A DNA stretch of 63,151 nt. Source: Pseudomonas viridiflava. Its GTDB lineage: Bacteria; Pseudomonadota; Gammaproteobacteria; Pseudomonadales; Pseudomonadaceae. Below the pieces are notes generated by a model that saw only the letters and a program-made list of their open reading frames with translations, made no database searches and was not told where the DNA came from. Below are positions 53,093 to 63,076 of this stretch, piece after piece. The position numbers and the translations under genes were made by a program. Each line of letters begins with the position of its first letter. The stretch's first letter is position 1. The DNA is taken from the NCBI RefSeq assembly GCF_900602065.1, contig NZ_UWFN01000245.1, positions 1 through 63,151 of the forward strand. The letters are read 5' to 3'.

Positions 53093-54336
53093 AATGATTC
53101 GCCCAGTGCCGAGGCGACGCGCAGGCCGCTGACCACGCCGTCTTCATGGAAACCATTTGCCCAGTACGCGCCGCAGAACCAGGTGTGGTTAACACCGTCG
53201 AGTTCGGGCCAGCGCGCCTGCGCCTCTACGCCTGCCAGGCTGTACTGCGGATGGGCGTAGCTGTAGCGGGCAAGAATTTTGTTCGGGTCGATGGCTTGGG
53301 TCTGATTGAGGCTGACGCAGAACGTCGTTTCGCTGTCGATGCCCTGCAGGATGTTCATGTCGTAAGTCACGGCGGCCAGCTGTTGCTCGCCACCGCCGAG
53401 TCGGTAGTTCCAGCTGGCCCAGGCCAGCGGTCGCTTGGGCAACAGGCTCGTATCGGTATGCAGTACCACGTCGTTTTCGGCGTAGGGCAGGGCACCGAGG
53501 ATTTCCCGTTCGGCTGCGCTCGGTTGCGCGAGCATTTTCAGGGCCTGGTCGCTGTGACAGGCGAACACGACTTTGTCGAATCGCTCGATGCCTGCGGAAC
53601 TATGAACGGTCACGCCCTCTGCATCCCGTTCCACGAGGCTGACCGGGCACGACAGGCGAATCCGCTGGGCAAACGACGCGGTCAACGGCTCGATGTAACG
53701 GCTGGAACCGCCTTCTATGACGCACCACTGTGGCCGATTGCTGACTGACAACAAACCGTGATTCTTGAAAAAGCGCACAAAGAACTGCAGAGGAAACGCA
53801 AGCATGTCCGCCAGAGACATCGACCATATCGCTGCACCCATGGGCACAATGTAATGCTCAATGAAACGTGTGCCGTAACCCCGACTGTGCAGGTAATCAC
53901 CCAGAGTGGTGTCCTGAGCAATGCGCTGGTTTTCCAGATCGCTCAGTGCTTCACGGTTAAAGCGCAGAATGTCGCGCAGCATGCCCCAGAAGCTCGGAGA
54001 TAGCAGGTTACTGCGTTGGGCGAACAGGCTGTTGAGGTTATTGCCGTTGTATTCAGTCCGGGTCTTCGGGTCGCTGACGGAGAAGCTCATTTCGGTAGGC
54101 TTGAACGTCACGCCGAGTTGCCCGAGCAGGCGAATGAAGTTCGGGTAGGTCCAGTCGTTGAACACGATGAAGCCGGTATCGATGGCGTAGTCGCGTCCGT
54201 TCAGCTGTACATCAACGGTATGGGTGTGCCCGCCAATCCAGTCGGCCGCCTCGAACACCGTAATGTCGTGAGAGCGGTTCAGCAGATAGGCGCTGGTCAG
54301 GCCGGCGATACCACTGCCGATGATGGCGATTTTCAT
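53089..54336 (-). CDS. FAD-dependent amine-oxidase-like oxidoreductase
   Basis: 415 residues. The N-terminal FAD motif is IAIIGSGIAGLTSAYLLNR, then DITVFEAADWIGGHTHTV; YAIDTGFIVFNDWTYPNF follows, and the C-terminal FAD segment is WFCGAYWANGFHEDGVVSGL. Relatives include amine oxidases and phytoene-desaturase-like enzymes. In this gene set it may desaturate or oxidise the methylated lipid; that is inference. It overlaps DUF1365 and the SDR gene by four bases each. Confidence 0.9.
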   Translation of the reverse strand: MKIAIIGSGIAGLTSAYLLNRSHDITVFEAADWIGGHTHTVDVQLNGRDYAIDTGFIVFNDWTYPNFIRLLGQLGVTFKPTEMSFSVSDPKTRTEYNGNNLNSLFAQRSNLLSPSFWGMLRDILRFNREALSDLENQRIAQDTTLGDYLHSRGYGTRFIEHYIVPMGAAIWSMSLADMLAFPLQFFVRFFKNHGLLSVSNRPQWCVIEGGSSRYIEPLTASFAQRIRLSCPVSLVERDAEGVTVHSSAGIERFDKVVFACHSDQALKMLAQPSAAEREILGALPYAENDVVLHTDTSLLPKRPLAWASWNYRLGGGEQQLAAVTYDMNILQGIDSETTFCVSLNQTQAIDPNKILARYSYAHPQYSLAGVEAQARWPELDGVNHTWFCGAYWANGFHEDGVVSGLRVASALGESL

Positions 54337-55121
54337 TGGGCGTCCCTGGTTTGAGCCGCTGAGCGGGCCATACGTTTTCCTAACGCGAGTTGCACGCGGG
54401 TGGGGAGCAGCGCCAATAACCGCAGGGTCAGAATGAACAGCCCGGGGAAGGCGATTTCCATGGGGCGACGAGTCCGCTGCAAGCGTTCGGCAATGTACTT
54501 GGCGGCTTTTCTGACCGGCCAGCGCATGGGCATGGCGAAATCGTTTTTAGCGGTCAGCGGGGTATCAACGAAGCCAGGGCTGACGACGGTAACGTCAATG
54601 TGCTCATGTGCCAGATCGATCCGCAGGGATTCGAACAGGTAGCGCATACCGGCCTTGGACGCGCCGTAGGCCTCGCTGCGGGTCAGCGGCAGATACGTCA
54701 CCGAACTGCAAACGCCGACCAGATGCGGTTTGTTGCCCTTGCGCAACAGCAACAATGCTTCTTGAACGCAGTAGGAGCTGGCCAGCAGGTTGGTGCGAAC
54801 CACTCGCTCAAGCAGCGCGGCGTCGAAGTGATTGGTGTCGATGTATTCGCAGGTACCGGCATTGATGATTGCGCTGTCCAGAGCCCCCCATTCCTGACTG
54901 ATGCGATCGCCGATGGCGGTAATTTGCTCGCCGTCGTTCAAATCCCCCGGCGCGAGCAGTACCTGGCCGGGAAAGCGTCGTTCCAGCTCTTCAAGCGGGG
55001 CCAGCGTCCGGGCAGTGAGTGCCAGATGGTGACCGGCGATGAGCAGCTCTTCAGCGAGCGCGAGACCAATACCACTGCTGGCTCCGGTCAACCAGATACG
55101 TCGCATGTTCGGATTACTCAT
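54333..55121 (-). CDS. Short-chain dehydrogenase/reductase
   Basis: 262 residues from the ATG at 55121, which overlaps the stop of the NTF2-like gene (ATGA). NAD(P)-binding motif LTGASSGIGLALAEELL; active site serine, tyrosine and lysine in CSSVTYLPLTRSEAYGASKAGMRYLFESL; VVSPGFVDTPLT follows. The substrate is unknown. The C-terminal hydrophobic stretch (ILTLRLLALLPTRVQLAL) suggests membrane association, consistent with a lipid substrate. Confidence 0.92.
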   Translation of the reverse strand: MSNPNMRRIWLTGASSGIGLALAEELLIAGHHLALTARTLAPLEELERRFPGQVLLAPGDLNDGEQITAIGDRISQEWGALDSAIINAGTCEYIDTNHFDAALLERVVRTNLLASSYCVQEALLLLRKGNKPHLVGVCSSVTYLPLTRSEAYGASKAGMRYLFESLRIDLAHEHIDVTVVSPGFVDTPLTAKNDFAMPMRWPVRKAAKYIAERLQRTRRPMEIAFPGLFILTLRLLALLPTRVQLALGKRMARSAAQTRDAQ

Positions 55122-55540
55122 CCCAGTCTCCTTTTCAGCCAACTGATGAGCTGGCCCATGATCGGCAGGTGCTCGTACAGCAAAGCGCCTGCGTCGAAAT
55201 AATCGCGATGTTGATAAACCTTGTCGCGCCAGAGCAGGTGCGAGCAGCCCTCAACCCGGATGGTCTTGCCTTTAGCAAGGCGCGGATGTGAGTAGCTCAT
55301 GGTCCAGCGTAAATAACCGTTGCCTTCACTGACCTGGTCAAAACCATGGAAGTCGAAACGCAGATCGGTCACGTTGGCGTACAGATCGGCAAAGTAGCGG
55401 CGCATTTGCGGCAGGCCGTGAATCTGATGCAGCGGATCAGTGAACTTCACGTCGTCGCTGTACATCTCGCCAAGCCGGTCCAGACTGTTCTTGTCCAAAG
55501 CGGCAAACTCATGAGCAAAGCGCTGCAGGAAATCAGTCAT
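55118..55540 (-). CDS. NTF2/SnoaL-like protein
   Basis: 140 residues from the ATG at 55540 (MTDFLQRFAHEFAALDKNSLDRLGEMYSDDVKFTDPLHQIHG), which overlaps the photolyase stop by eight bases. It is a single cone-shaped NTF2-like domain, with FYADLYANV-type and WTMSYSHPRLAKGKTIRVEGCSHLLWRDKVYQHRDYFDAG segments. Such folds act as isomerases, hydrolases or binding modules. The function is unknown, but conservation within this operon is a clue to a lipid role. Confidence 0.87.
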   Translation of the reverse strand: MTDFLQRFAHEFAALDKNSLDRLGEMYSDDVKFTDPLHQIHGLPQMRRYFADLYANVTDLRFDFHGFDQVSEGNGYLRWTMSYSHPRLAKGKTIRVEGCSHLLWRDKVYQHRDYFDAGALLYEHLPIMGQLISWLKRRLG

Positions 55541-56981
55541 CAGCAACTCCGGTTGCGGGCTGGCGATGAGGCAGGGCCTTGAACGCGGCCAAAGCACGGG
55601 CGCGACTGCTGCTCAGGTCGACAATAGGTTTTGGATAGTTGGCAATGCCGAACAAGCCACCGGCAGCGGCCGGGTTGTGCACTTCTTTCTTGTTGAGCTC
55701 GGCCAGTTCCGGCAACCACTGCTTCAGGAAGCGACCTTCAGGGTCGAACTTTTCCGATTGCGACAACGGATTGAAAATCCGGAAGTAGGGCGAAGAGTCA
55801 GTGCCTGTAGAAGAGCTCCACTGCCAGCCACCGTTGTTGGCGGCCAGATCACCGTCGATCAGGTGCTGCATGAAGAAACGTTCGCCTTCGCGCCAGTCAA
55901 TCAGCAGGTTTTTGGTCAGGAACATTGCCACGACCATGCGCAGGCGGTTGTGCATCCAGCCGGTGTCGAGCAGTTGGCGCATGGCGGCGTCGATGATTGG
56001 CAGCCCTGTACGTGCCTCTTGCCACGCGGCCAGCTCTTCTGGCGCGTCACGCCATTTCAGTGCTTCGGTTTCCGGGCGGAACGCACGGTGGCGCGAGACG
56101 CGTGGGAAGCCAACCAGAATGTGTTTATAGAATTCGCGCCACAGCAGCTCGTTGATCCAGGTGACGGCGCCGACGCTGCCGGTTTCGAATTCACCCTGAT
56201 TGCTGCTCAGGGCCGCGTGCAGGCATTGGCGCGGCGATATCACGCCTGCGGCCAGGTAGGCCGAGAGCTGGCTGGTGCCAGGTTTGGCCGGGAAGTCACG
56301 TTCGGAGCGGTAATAGTCGATCTGCTCATCGCTGAACTCGGCCAGACGCCGACTGGCTTCGTCTTCACCCGCAGGCCACAAGGCTTGAAGTGCCTGAGTC
56401 GGCGTCGGGAAGCCCTTTACCTGTTCGGGGATGTGATCACTCTTTATATCCAGCGGGGCCTGTGGTTTGGGCAGGCGAACCAGCGGCGGCATGGCCTGAT
56501 GCATGCGGGCGTAGCAGACTTTGCGGAACTGGCTGAAGACCTGGAAATAGGTACCCGTTTTGGTCAGCACGCTGCCAGGTTTGAAGAACAACTGATCCAG
56601 ATAGCTGCGCCACTTAATGTCGGCGTCTTGAAGGGCATCGGCAACCGCTTCATCCCGACGGGTCTCGTTGATGCCATATTCTTCGTTGGCATGCACTGCC
56701 TGGATAGTGTGTTCGCGGCACAGCTCCAGCAGTACTTGCGGTGCCTGATCCCAACTGTCGGCCTCGCGAATCAGCAACGGCACGTTCAATGCGCCCAGCG
56801 CTTTTTGCAGTTCCACCAGATTGCGCAGCCAGAAATCCACTTTGCACGGCGCATCGTCATGGCTGAGCCATTGACCGGGACTGATCAGATACAAGGCCAC
56901 AACAGGACCCTGCTCCATGGCAGCGCTGAGGGCGGTATTGTCGTGCACGCGCAAGTCGCTGCGCAGCCATAGCAATTGCAT
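55533..56981 (-). CDS. phrB: Deoxyribodipyrimidine photolyase (CPD class I)
   Basis: 482 residues. The N-terminal antenna domain begins QLLWLRSDLRVHDNTAL. The FAD domain has TSQLSAYLAAGVISPRQCL, WINELLWREFYKHILVGFP, TGLPIIDAAMRQLLDTGWMHNRLRMVVAMFLTKNLLIDWREGERFFMQHLIDGDLAANNGGWQW and the final SPYFRIFNP. It repairs UV pyrimidine dimers using blue light. It follows the MerR gene by nine bases and overlaps the next gene, so it is embedded in the putative light-regulated operon. Confidence 0.96.
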   Translation of the reverse strand: MQLLWLRSDLRVHDNTALSAAMEQGPVVALYLISPGQWLSHDDAPCKVDFWLRNLVELQKALGALNVPLLIREADSWDQAPQVLLELCREHTIQAVHANEEYGINETRRDEAVADALQDADIKWRSYLDQLFFKPGSVLTKTGTYFQVFSQFRKVCYARMHQAMPPLVRLPKPQAPLDIKSDHIPEQVKGFPTPTQALQALWPAGEDEASRRLAEFSDEQIDYYRSERDFPAKPGTSQLSAYLAAGVISPRQCLHAALSSNQGEFETGSVGAVTWINELLWREFYKHILVGFPRVSRHRAFRPETEALKWRDAPEELAAWQEARTGLPIIDAAMRQLLDTGWMHNRLRMVVAMFLTKNLLIDWREGERFFMQHLIDGDLAANNGGWQWSSSTGTDSSPYFRIFNPLSQSEKFDPEGRFLKQWLPELAELNKKEVHNPAAAGGLFGIANYPKPIVDLSSSRARALAAFKALPHRQPATGVADD

Positions 56982-56990
56982 GTTTATTCC

Positions 56991-57929
56991 TTAAAGAAGG
57001 TCCAGTAGCTGCAAGGCGGCGAGGGCGCCGAGCGGGTCTTCAGCCAGATGCAGCCCTTGTATCTTGTTGATGGTCATGGCGAGGTCGTCGCAATGAATAC
57101 GCACGCAGGCGCCCGCGAGCACCGTCGGGCACTGAACGTTGCTCAGCAATTTCGGGAGTTGCCCGTGATGCAAGGCTTTGCTGGAGTACAGCAGCACCGC
57201 CCGCGGCTTGAGATGTTCGGCCGCCAGTGCCAGTTCGCCGCTGGGTAGCGGCCAGTCGAAGACTTCCACCGGGCAATCAGCACTGCTGATCAGCCAGGCG
57301 CTTAGCCACAGATGGGGCTCTAGCGGCAGGTCGGAGTGATTCACCAGCAAGATCGGCGTACCGCTGAGTTGGCGGTTGTTGTGATAGATGCGGGCGCCCA
57401 GTTTGCTGCGCAGCCATGAGTAAAAGAACACACGCTCCATCTGCCCGCCAAATTGGCCCTGCCAGCGGAACTCCAGCTCAGCCAGCAGAGGCCGCAGAAG
57501 TTGCTCGCAGACCGTGCGTGGCGGGTAGAGCGACATGGCTTGATTGAAGAGGTCGTCGACGCGACGCTCGGCCAGTTCAGCGATGGATTTGATCAGGTTC
57601 TGGCGCAGGTCATCCCAGTCGTTGCCGGCAATGCCGGTTTCAGGCTGACGACTGTCGATAAGGCTTTTGACCTGGCTGACCGATACACCACGATTAAGCC
57701 ACGTGAGGATATTCATCACTCGCAGGACATGCTCGTGGGAGTACAGCCGATGACCTTTGGCTGTGCGATGCGGCACGATGAGCCCATAGCGTCGCTCCCA
57801 GGCCCGCAGTGTTACGGCGTTGACGCCGGTCTGGCGAGCCACCTCGCGGATGGGCAGCCAGTCGCCTTCCACAGCGGTTGCTTCGCTGTTTTGCTCGGGC
57901 GCGGGGATCTTGAGCAGAGTGTCGGTCAT
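56991..57929 (-). CDS. MerR-family regulator, LitR/CarH-like with degenerate B12 domain
   Basis: 312 residues. The MerR helix-turn-helix (about 24-92) reads LPIREVARQTGVNAVTLRAWERRYGLIVPHRTAKGHRLYS. A four-helix-like segment (about 100-180) and a Rossmann-like segment (about 190-300) correspond to the cobalamin-binding half of CarH/LitR. The cobalamin residues are eroded: W156 is followed by E165-R166 where CarH has Trp-x9-Glu-His, and E204-P-H206 lacks the glycine of ExHxxG. This fits class II LitR of Pseudomonas putida, which does not bind B12 and works with a separate photoreceptor. It probably represses its own operon through the TGTACA sites. Confidence 0.87.
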   Translation of the reverse strand: MTDTLLKIPAPEQNSEATAVEGDWLPIREVARQTGVNAVTLRAWERRYGLIVPHRTAKGHRLYSHEHVLRVMNILTWLNRGVSVSQVKSLIDSRQPETGIAGNDWDDLRQNLIKSIAELAERRVDDLFNQAMSLYPPRTVCEQLLRPLLAELEFRWQGQFGGQMERVFFYSWLRSKLGARIYHNNRQLSGTPILLVNHSDLPLEPHLWLSAWLISSADCPVEVFDWPLPSGELALAAEHLKPRAVLLYSSKALHHGQLPKLLSNVQCPTVLAGACVRIHCDDLAMTINKIQGLHLAEDPLGALAALQLLDLL

Positions 57930-57932
57930 GGG

Positions 57933-58895
57933 TTAGATCGCATTTCGCAGGCTGAGATTTTCCGGATGAGGCTGCATGTAAACCTGCAGGGCCACGTACG
58001 GATCCGGGTGCTGGCGGAAGTGGTGTTTGAGCAGCGTGAGCGGCACGATCAATGGCACGATGCCTTGGTGGTACTGCGCGATCAGTTGCTGGATTTCCTG
58101 CTTGTCGGCGCTACTGAGGGTTTGTTTCAGGTAGCCGCTGATGTGCTGCAGGACATTGGTATGAGTACGGCGGGTGGCGGGCTTTTTCAGAGCACTCATC
58201 AGGTCGCTGAAATAGCGCGGCGCGATGTCGTTCGGGTCACTGCGGCCCATGTTGCCCAACAGGCTGCCCAGCGCTTTGTACTGCACGGGATCGTTCGCCA
58301 TGAGCTGGTATTTATAGCGCGAGTGAAATTCGGTCAGGCTACGGCGGGTAATGCCAGCCTTGAGCAGCTCCTGCCAGGCGGCGTAGGCAAACACTCGGGT
58401 GATGAAGTTTTCCCGCAGCACCGCGTCATTCAGGCGGCCGTCTTCTTCTACCGGAAGGTTTGGGTGGCGTTCGCAAAACGCCTGGGCATAAATCCCGCGT
58501 CCTCCCCCCTCAACGGGGGCCCCATTTTCCGTGTAGACCTTGACGCGCTCCAGTCCACAGGACGGAGACTTCTGCATAAAGATGTAGCCGCAGATATCGC
58601 CCAACTCTTGCGCCATCTTGACGCCGTAGTCGGCCAGAGGCTGAGTGACATTGAGGTCTTTGTTGACTGTGCCGACGGCTTGAGGGCTTTGCGCATCGCC
58701 GACCAGACGAATCGGCTCACGAGGGATGCCCATGCCGATCGCCACTTCAGGGCAGGCGGTGACAAATTCGAAGTACTCGGTCAGCTCGCGGGTGCATAAA
58801 TGGGATTCTTTATGACCCCCATTGAACCGCACCTCATCGCCCATGAGGCAGGCACTGATGCCGAGTTTCGGTTTATGGACTGCCGGTGAGAGCAT
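57933..58895 (-). CDS. DUF523-DUF1722 fusion protein (YbgA-like)
   Basis: 320 residues. The N-terminal DUF523 domain (about 10-155) has LGISACLMGDEVRFNGGHKE, TACPEVAIGMGIPREPIRLV and the cysteine motif MQKSPSCGLERVKVY. The C-terminal DUF1722 (YbgA) domain spans about 190-305 (LLKAGITRRSLTEFHSRYKYQLMANDP). In many bacteria it lies beside phr; the DUF523 part has been proposed to bind an iron-sulfur cluster. It is the first gene of the operon, three bases before merR, and directly behind the TGTACA-containing promoter. Confidence 0.92.
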   Translation of the reverse strand: MLSPAVHKPKLGISACLMGDEVRFNGGHKESHLCTRELTEYFEFVTACPEVAIGMGIPREPIRLVGDAQSPQAVGTVNKDLNVTQPLADYGVKMAQELGDICGYIFMQKSPSCGLERVKVYTENGAPVEGGGRGIYAQAFCERHPNLPVEEDGRLNDAVLRENFITRVFAYAAWQELLKAGITRRSLTEFHSRYKYQLMANDPVQYKALGSLLGNMGRSDPNDIAPRYFSDLMSALKKPATRRTHTNVLQHISGYLKQTLSSADKQEIQQLIAQYHQGIVPLIVPLTLLKHHFRQHPDPYVALQVYMQPHPENLSLRNAI

Positions 58896-58913
58896 GCGAA
58901 CCTCTGAACTGGC

Positions 58914-58976
58914 TTGTACAGAGTTAATTTTCTGTACAACGTTGGTTCATCATAGGTTCAGCAGTGTACAAGTCAA
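58914..58976 (-). promoter_or_regulatory. Sigma70 promoter with TGTACA operator sites for the photolyase operon
   Basis: On the minus strand the -35 TTGACT (58976-58971) and -10 TATGAT (58954-58949) are 16 bases apart. TGTACA (58970-58965) lies directly behind the -35. Downstream of the -10 is an exact inverted pair, TTGTACA 58914-58920 and TGTACAA 58933-58939, 12 bases apart. Repressor sites over and just after a good promoter are what CarH/LitR-type MerR repressors use. The sequence is seen; regulator assignment is inferred. Confidence 0.7.
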
Positions 58977-59175
58977 ATGGTTTGTATAGGTTTTGTATCG
59001 GGCTGGGGGCTGGATAGCGCGGATCATGTGGGAGCAGAGCTTGCTCGCGAGAAGAGCTCCCGGTTCCATGTCCTGTCGGTGAGGGGGAGTTACAGTCGGC
59101 GTAGCTCTGCTGTCAGTGATGCGGTATTCCCGGCTGAAGCGGACGGCCGCTCCCACGACGCACCTGCCTGCGCGT

Positions 59176-60413
<1,238 letters not shown>

Positions 60414-60421
60414 TTAAAACC

Positions 60422-60428
60422 TGTACAA
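60422..60428. promoter_or_regulatory. TGTACAA element between renalase and TIGR01777 genes
   Basis: TGTACAA at 60422-60428 matches the half-sites of the photolyase operon. On the minus strand it gives TTGTAC, which with a weak TAGTCT 17 bases on could be the renalase promoter. On the plus strand it is followed by TTGTTT and TATAAC. The rest of the 293-base gap has no gene. Confidence 0.45.
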
Positions 60429-60667
60429 TATTGTTTTTTGGTATAACTAGCTGTGATCTACTGTCCGGACCCAGCGCAATGCGTCTCGTACGGCTCGAGC
60501 TTAAAATCTGACACTTGAGGGTATTGGGCAACTATCCGAAAGGATGGGCTGTCTGCTCCCTCGTGATGTTTGACCTATTGTTCAAGAGCAATCTGCTGAC
60601 GTGAACAGATGCGGCCATAAAAAATAGACTACCGAATACTCGCGAACGCCACGCAAGGAAACCTGCC

Positions 60668-61570
60668 ATGCACATATTGCTGACCGGCGGTACTGGTTTG
60701 ATAGGGCGGCAGCTTTGCCAGCTCTGGACGCAACAGGGGCATCAGGTCACGGTCTGGAGCCGCAGACCCGATGACGTTCCGAAGCTGTGTGGCAGTGCTG
60801 TTCGAGGGGTTGCCCAGCTCAGCGAGCTGAATGAGCAACCGGTGGATGCAGTGATCAACCTTGCCGGTGCGCCGATCGCTGACCGGCCCTGGACGCGCAA
60901 GCGCAGAACTCAGTTGTGGGACAGTCGCATTGGCTTGACCGAGCAATTGCTGGCCTGGTTTGAGTCGCGGGCACAAAAACCGCAGGTGCTGATCAGTGGT
61001 TCGGCGGTGGGTTGGTACGGTGATGGGGGCGAGCGTGACCTGGATGAAACGTCGCAGCCAGTCAAAGAGGATTTCGCCAGTCACCTGTGCGGTGCCTGGG
61101 AAGAAACTGCGCAGCGAGCCGAGGCTCAAGGTATCCGGGTGGTGATCATTCGCACCGGCCTGGTGCTCTCCGGTGACGGCGGTATGTTGCAGCGCCTGCT
61201 ACCGCCGTTCAAATTCGGTATGGGCGGGCCTATCGGTAACGGCAGGCAGTGGATGCCGTGGATACACATCAAAGACCAAATCGCTGCGATTGATTTTCTG
61301 TTGCACAAGAGTGATGCACAAGGTCCGTATAATCTCTGCGCGCCAACCCCGGTGCGCAACCGAGAGTTTGCCAAAACGCTTGCGGGTGTTCTCCACCGTC
61401 CTGCGTTCATGCCCTTGCCCGCCCTGGCGTTGAAAGTGTTGCTGGGTGAATTGTCTGTTCTGCTGCTGGGTGGTCAACGCGCTCGACCTGCTCGTCTGGA
61501 AGAGGCCGGTTTCACCTTCCGATTTACCGAACTGCACGCTGCCCTGGACGATATCCTCGGCCGTCACTGA
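60668..61570 (+). CDS. TIGR01777-family epimerase-like oxidoreductase
   Basis: 300 residues. An NAD(P)-binding N-terminus, [20 protein letters not shown], is followed by [53 protein letters not shown] and [22 protein letters not shown]-terminal DUF1731 segment (about 250-297) has [34 protein letters not shown]. The family (SDR39U1-like) has no settled substrate. It is 13 bases upstream of hemH and probably co-transcribed. Confidence 0.92.
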   Translation: MHILLTGGTGLIGRQLCQLWTQQGHQVTVWSRRPDDVPKLCGSAVRGVAQLSELNEQPVDAVINLAGAPIADRPWTRKRRTQLWDSRIGLTEQLLAWFESRAQKPQVLISGSAVGWYGDGGERDLDETSQPVKEDFASHLCGAWEETAQRAEAQGIRVVIIRTGLVLSGDGGMLQRLLPPFKFGMGGPIGNGRQWMPWIHIKDQIAAIDFLLHKSDAQGPYNLCAPTPVRNREFAKTLAGVLHRPAFMPLPALALKVLLGELSVLLLGGQRARPARLEEAGFTFRFTELHAALDDILGRH

Positions 61571-61583
61571 AATAGGATGTTGC

Positions 61584-62609
61584 ATGACCGATCACGCGCT
61601 GTTGCTGGTCAATCTCGGCTCGCCGGCCTCCACGTCTGTGGCCGACGTGCGCAGTTATCTCAATCAATTTCTGATGGATCCCTACGTCATTGATTTGCCG
61701 TGGCCGGTTCGCCGACTGTTGGTGTCCTTGATTCTGATCAAGCGTCCGGAGCAATCCGCTCACGCCTACGCTTCCATCTGGTGGGATGAAGGGTCGCCTC
61801 TGGTGGTGCTGAGCAAGCGTTTACACCAGGCCATGACTAAAGAATGGACCCAAGGCCCGGTTGAGCTGGCAATGCGTTACGGCGAGCCGTCCATTGAAAC
61901 GGTGCTCACCCGGCTGGCTGCGCAGGGCATCAGCAAGATCACCCTGGCACCGCTGTATCCGCAGTTCGCCGACAGCACGGTGACGACGGTGATCGAGGAG
62001 GCCAAACGGGTTGTAAAGGCCAGGTCGCTGAACGTGAAGTTCTCTGTATTGCAGGCTTTTTATGATCAGCCGGAATACATCGACGCTTTGGTTGCCAGCG
62101 TCAAGCCGCACCTTGAACAGCCTCATGATCACCTGCTGCTGAGCTTCCATGGTCTGCCCGAGCGGCACCTCACCAAACTCGATCCGACCGGCAATCACTG
62201 TTTCAAAGATGCCGACTGCTGCAAGAACGCTTCACCGGACGTACTCGCCACCTGCTATCGCGCACAGTGTCTGCGTTCGGCGGCGGTGTTCGCCAAACAG
62301 ATGGGCATTGCGGATGGCAAGTGGTCGGTGTCGTTCCAGTCGCGGCTGGGTCGTGCGAAATGGATCGAACCGTACACCGAAGCACGCCTGGAGGAGTTGG
62401 CCGCTCAGGGCGTGAAGAAACTGCTCGTGATGTGCCCGGCGTTCGTCGCGGATTGCATCGAGACGCTGGAAGAAATCGGTGATCGCGGTGCTGAGCAGTT
62501 CAAGGCTGCGGGGGGAGAGGAGCTGGTGCTTATACCGTGCCTGAATGACGACCCGAACTGGGCTGCGGCATTGAACAAACTGTGCGAGCGTGCGCCGTTG
62601 ATGTTGTAA
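61584..62609 (+). CDS. hemH: Ferrochelatase
   Basis: 341 residues from the ATG at 61584. It inserts Fe2+ into protoporphyrin IX. Visible motifs are [45 protein letters not shown], the metal-site histidine H189 in [12 protein letters not shown], and [17 protein letters not shown]. Five cysteines (C206, C212, C213, C224, C229) lie in a loop after H189, the region where some bacterial ferrochelatases hold a [2Fe-2S] cluster. The last 22 codons plus 3' flank are repeated twice downstream. Confidence 0.96.
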   Translation: MTDHALLLVNLGSPASTSVADVRSYLNQFLMDPYVIDLPWPVRRLLVSLILIKRPEQSAHAYASIWWDEGSPLVVLSKRLHQAMTKEWTQGPVELAMRYGEPSIETVLTRLAAQGISKITLAPLYPQFADSTVTTVIEEAKRVVKARSLNVKFSVLQAFYDQPEYIDALVASVKPHLEQPHDHLLLSFHGLPERHLTKLDPTGNHCFKDADCCKNASPDVLATCYRAQCLRSAAVFAKQMGIADGKWSVSFQSRLGRAKWIEPYTEARLEELAAQGVKKLLVMCPAFVADCIETLEEIGDRGAEQFKAAGGEELVLIPCLNDDPNWAAALNKLCERAPLML

Positions 62610-62643
62610 GAGAATTTCGGGACCTGAAATGCGGTGCCCAATT

Positions 62644-62732
62644 GTGGGAGCGAATTCATTCGCGAAGAGGGCGGTACATTCGACATGTCTCTATCGTCTG
62701 TACTGCCGCATTCGCGAATGAATTCGCTCCCA
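62644..62732. repeat. REP-type inverted repeat in unit 1 of the hemH array
   Basis: TGTGGGAGCGAATTCATTCG.. pairs with ..CGAATGAATTCGCTCCCAC, identical in its arms to 31215-31306. Confidence 0.9.
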
Positions 62733-63076
62733 CTTGGCCATATCCCGACAGGTAACCGGAGCGTCATGGCAATTGATCATTCAGATGCTTGTTCTTCCAC
62801 CCGTTGAATGACGACCCTAACTGGGCAGCGGCATTGAACAAACTGTGCGAGCGTGCGCCGTTGCTGTTGTAAGAGAATTTCGGGACCTGAAATGCGGTGC
62901 CCACTTGGCCATATCCCGACAAGTAACCGGAGCGTCATGGCAATTGATCATCCAGATGCTTGTTCTTCCACCCGTTGAATGACGACCCGAACTGGGTAGC
63001 GGCATTGAACAAACTGTGTGAGCGAGCGCCGTTGATGTTGTAAGAGAATTTCGGGACCTGAAATGCGGTGCCAATT

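Noticed and set aside
58977..59175. Complete REP element between the photolyase and renalase operons
   Set aside because: Left-type (TGTGGGAGCAGAGCTTGCTC) and right-type (GGCCGCTCCCACGAC) pieces are present, but their inner cores do not pair; remnants only.
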